From JAPOUP01 sp965199865 (GTDB lineage: Bacteria > Pseudomonadota > Alphaproteobacteria > Rhodobacterales > Rhodobacteraceae): a DNA stretch of 64,000 nucleotides. Below, one piece after another: positions 63,561-64,000 of the stretch (position 1 is the stretch's first letter; the number at the start of each line of letters is the position of its first letter). Position numbers and translations under genes: made by a program. The DNA lies in the NCBI GenBank assembly GCA_965199865.1, contig CBDATU010000005.1:248001-312000 (forward strand), written 5' to 3'. Under the pieces are notes generated by a model that searched no databases, had not been told where the DNA came from, and worked only from the letters and a program-made list of their open reading frames with translations.

Positions 63561-64000
63561 ATGGCATCGCTGAAACTGCGGAACATCAGAAAGAAGTTCG
63601 GAAATGTCGAAGTCATAAAGGGTGTCGATATTGATGTAGACCACGGCGAACTCGTTGTATTCGTTGGCCCCTCAGGATGCGGAAAGTCCACGCTTCTTCG
63701 CATGATCGCAGGACTTGATGACATCACCGACGGCAGGCTTGAGATCGATGGACGGGTGGTGAACGAACTGCAGCCCAAGGAACGCGGAATCGCCATGGTG
63801 TTTCAGTCCTATGCGATCTTTCCGCATATGACCGTTCGTGAAAACGTGGGATTCGGCCTGACGATCAATCGCGTCAACCGTAAGGAGAAGGACAGGAAGG
63901 TTACCGAAGCAGCGCGCATCCTGCAAATGGAGGATCTTCTCGACCGTCGGCCATCGGAGCTTTCTGGCGGACAGCGGCAGCGTGTCGCGATTGGCCGGGC
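63561..64000 (+). CDS. Sugar ABC transporter ATPase, MalK/UgpC type, 5' part
   Basis: The first 146 codons of a CUT1-type ATPase, cut by the window end. MASLKLRNIRKKFGNVEVIK is followed by Walker A FVGPSGCGKSTLLRMIAGL, Q-loop MVFQSYAIFPHMTVRENVGF and signature LSGGQRQRVAIGRA at the right edge. It energises the two permeases. The C-terminal regulatory domain lies outside the window. It starts four bases after the glycosidase stop. Confidence 0.95.
   Translation, partial: MASLKLRNIRKKFGNVEVIKGVDIDVDHGELVVFVGPSGCGKSTLLRMIAGLDDITDGRLEIDGRVVNELQPKERGIAMVFQSYAIFPHMTVRENVGFGLTINRVNRKEKDRKVTEAARILQMEDLLDRRPSELSGGQRQRVAIGR

Overview
The window looks like an alphaproteobacterial chromosome of moderately high GC. 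Gene content and order resemble the Rhodobacteraceae: aroB-aroK beside a tyrosine recombinase (XerD) and a CNNM/CorC-type protein, an IalB-family protein, a KAS II-ACP-LpxD cluster, a divergent L,D-transpeptidase/DUF882 pair, and cysS next to citramalate synthase. This placement rests on family recognition and synteny memory, not on a search.

Layout. 1-4.5 kb: 3' end of a peptide-type ABC importer operon (binding protein, two permeases, fused ATPase), then a TPR protein. 6.4-7.2 kb: internally deleted IS5-family element with terminal repeats still visible, sitting in the stop codon of a lytic transglycosylase gene. 7.2-22.4 kb: mostly housekeeping genes (ssb, rmuC, aroB, aroK, xerD, CNNM protein, ialB, fabF-acp-lpxD, L,D-transpeptidase and DUF882). 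22.4-25.1 kb: non-coding or decayed DNA and a frameshifted aldose-epimerase-like gene. 25.1-28.5 kb: molybdenum cofactor genes moeA-mobB-mobA and fdhD. 28.5-31.6 kb: decayed island with a probable PIN-domain gene, an overlapping partner ORF and an IS256-family remnant. 31.6-38.5 kb: HNH nuclease, esterase, DNA glycosylase, cobK-cbiD, divergent cobB, MFS transporter. 38.9-40.3 kb: orphan protein with a PD-(D/E)XK-like motif.

40.4-49.2 kb holds the most unusual locus: six tightly packed minus-strand genes. In transcription order they encode a secreted von Willebrand A protein with an SH3-like region, a LolD-like ATPase, a FtsX/MacB-type permease, a secreted formylglycine-generating-enzyme-fold protein, a glycine-zipper lipoprotein, and a secreted trypsin-like protease with a peptidoglycan-binding-like N-terminus. 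The arrangement suggests one envelope machine; I do not recognise it as a characterised system.

49.5-50.1 kb carries a CoA-transferase pseudogene. 50.1-56.7 kb: squalene-synthase-fold protein, methyltransferase, citramalate synthase, cysS, a YjbR protein and an aminotransferase. 57.0-57.6 kb is an AT-rich ORF with a nuclease-like motif. 58.1-64.0 kb is a sugar-uptake operon (LacI regulator, binding protein, two permeases, beta-propeller glycosidase, start of the ATPase) preceded by a perfect 36-bp palindrome that contains two LacI-type operators. The insertion-sequence remnants, pseudogenes and long gene-poor stretches suggest a genome that has undergone IS activity and partial decay. No tRNA, rRNA or CRISPR array was seen.
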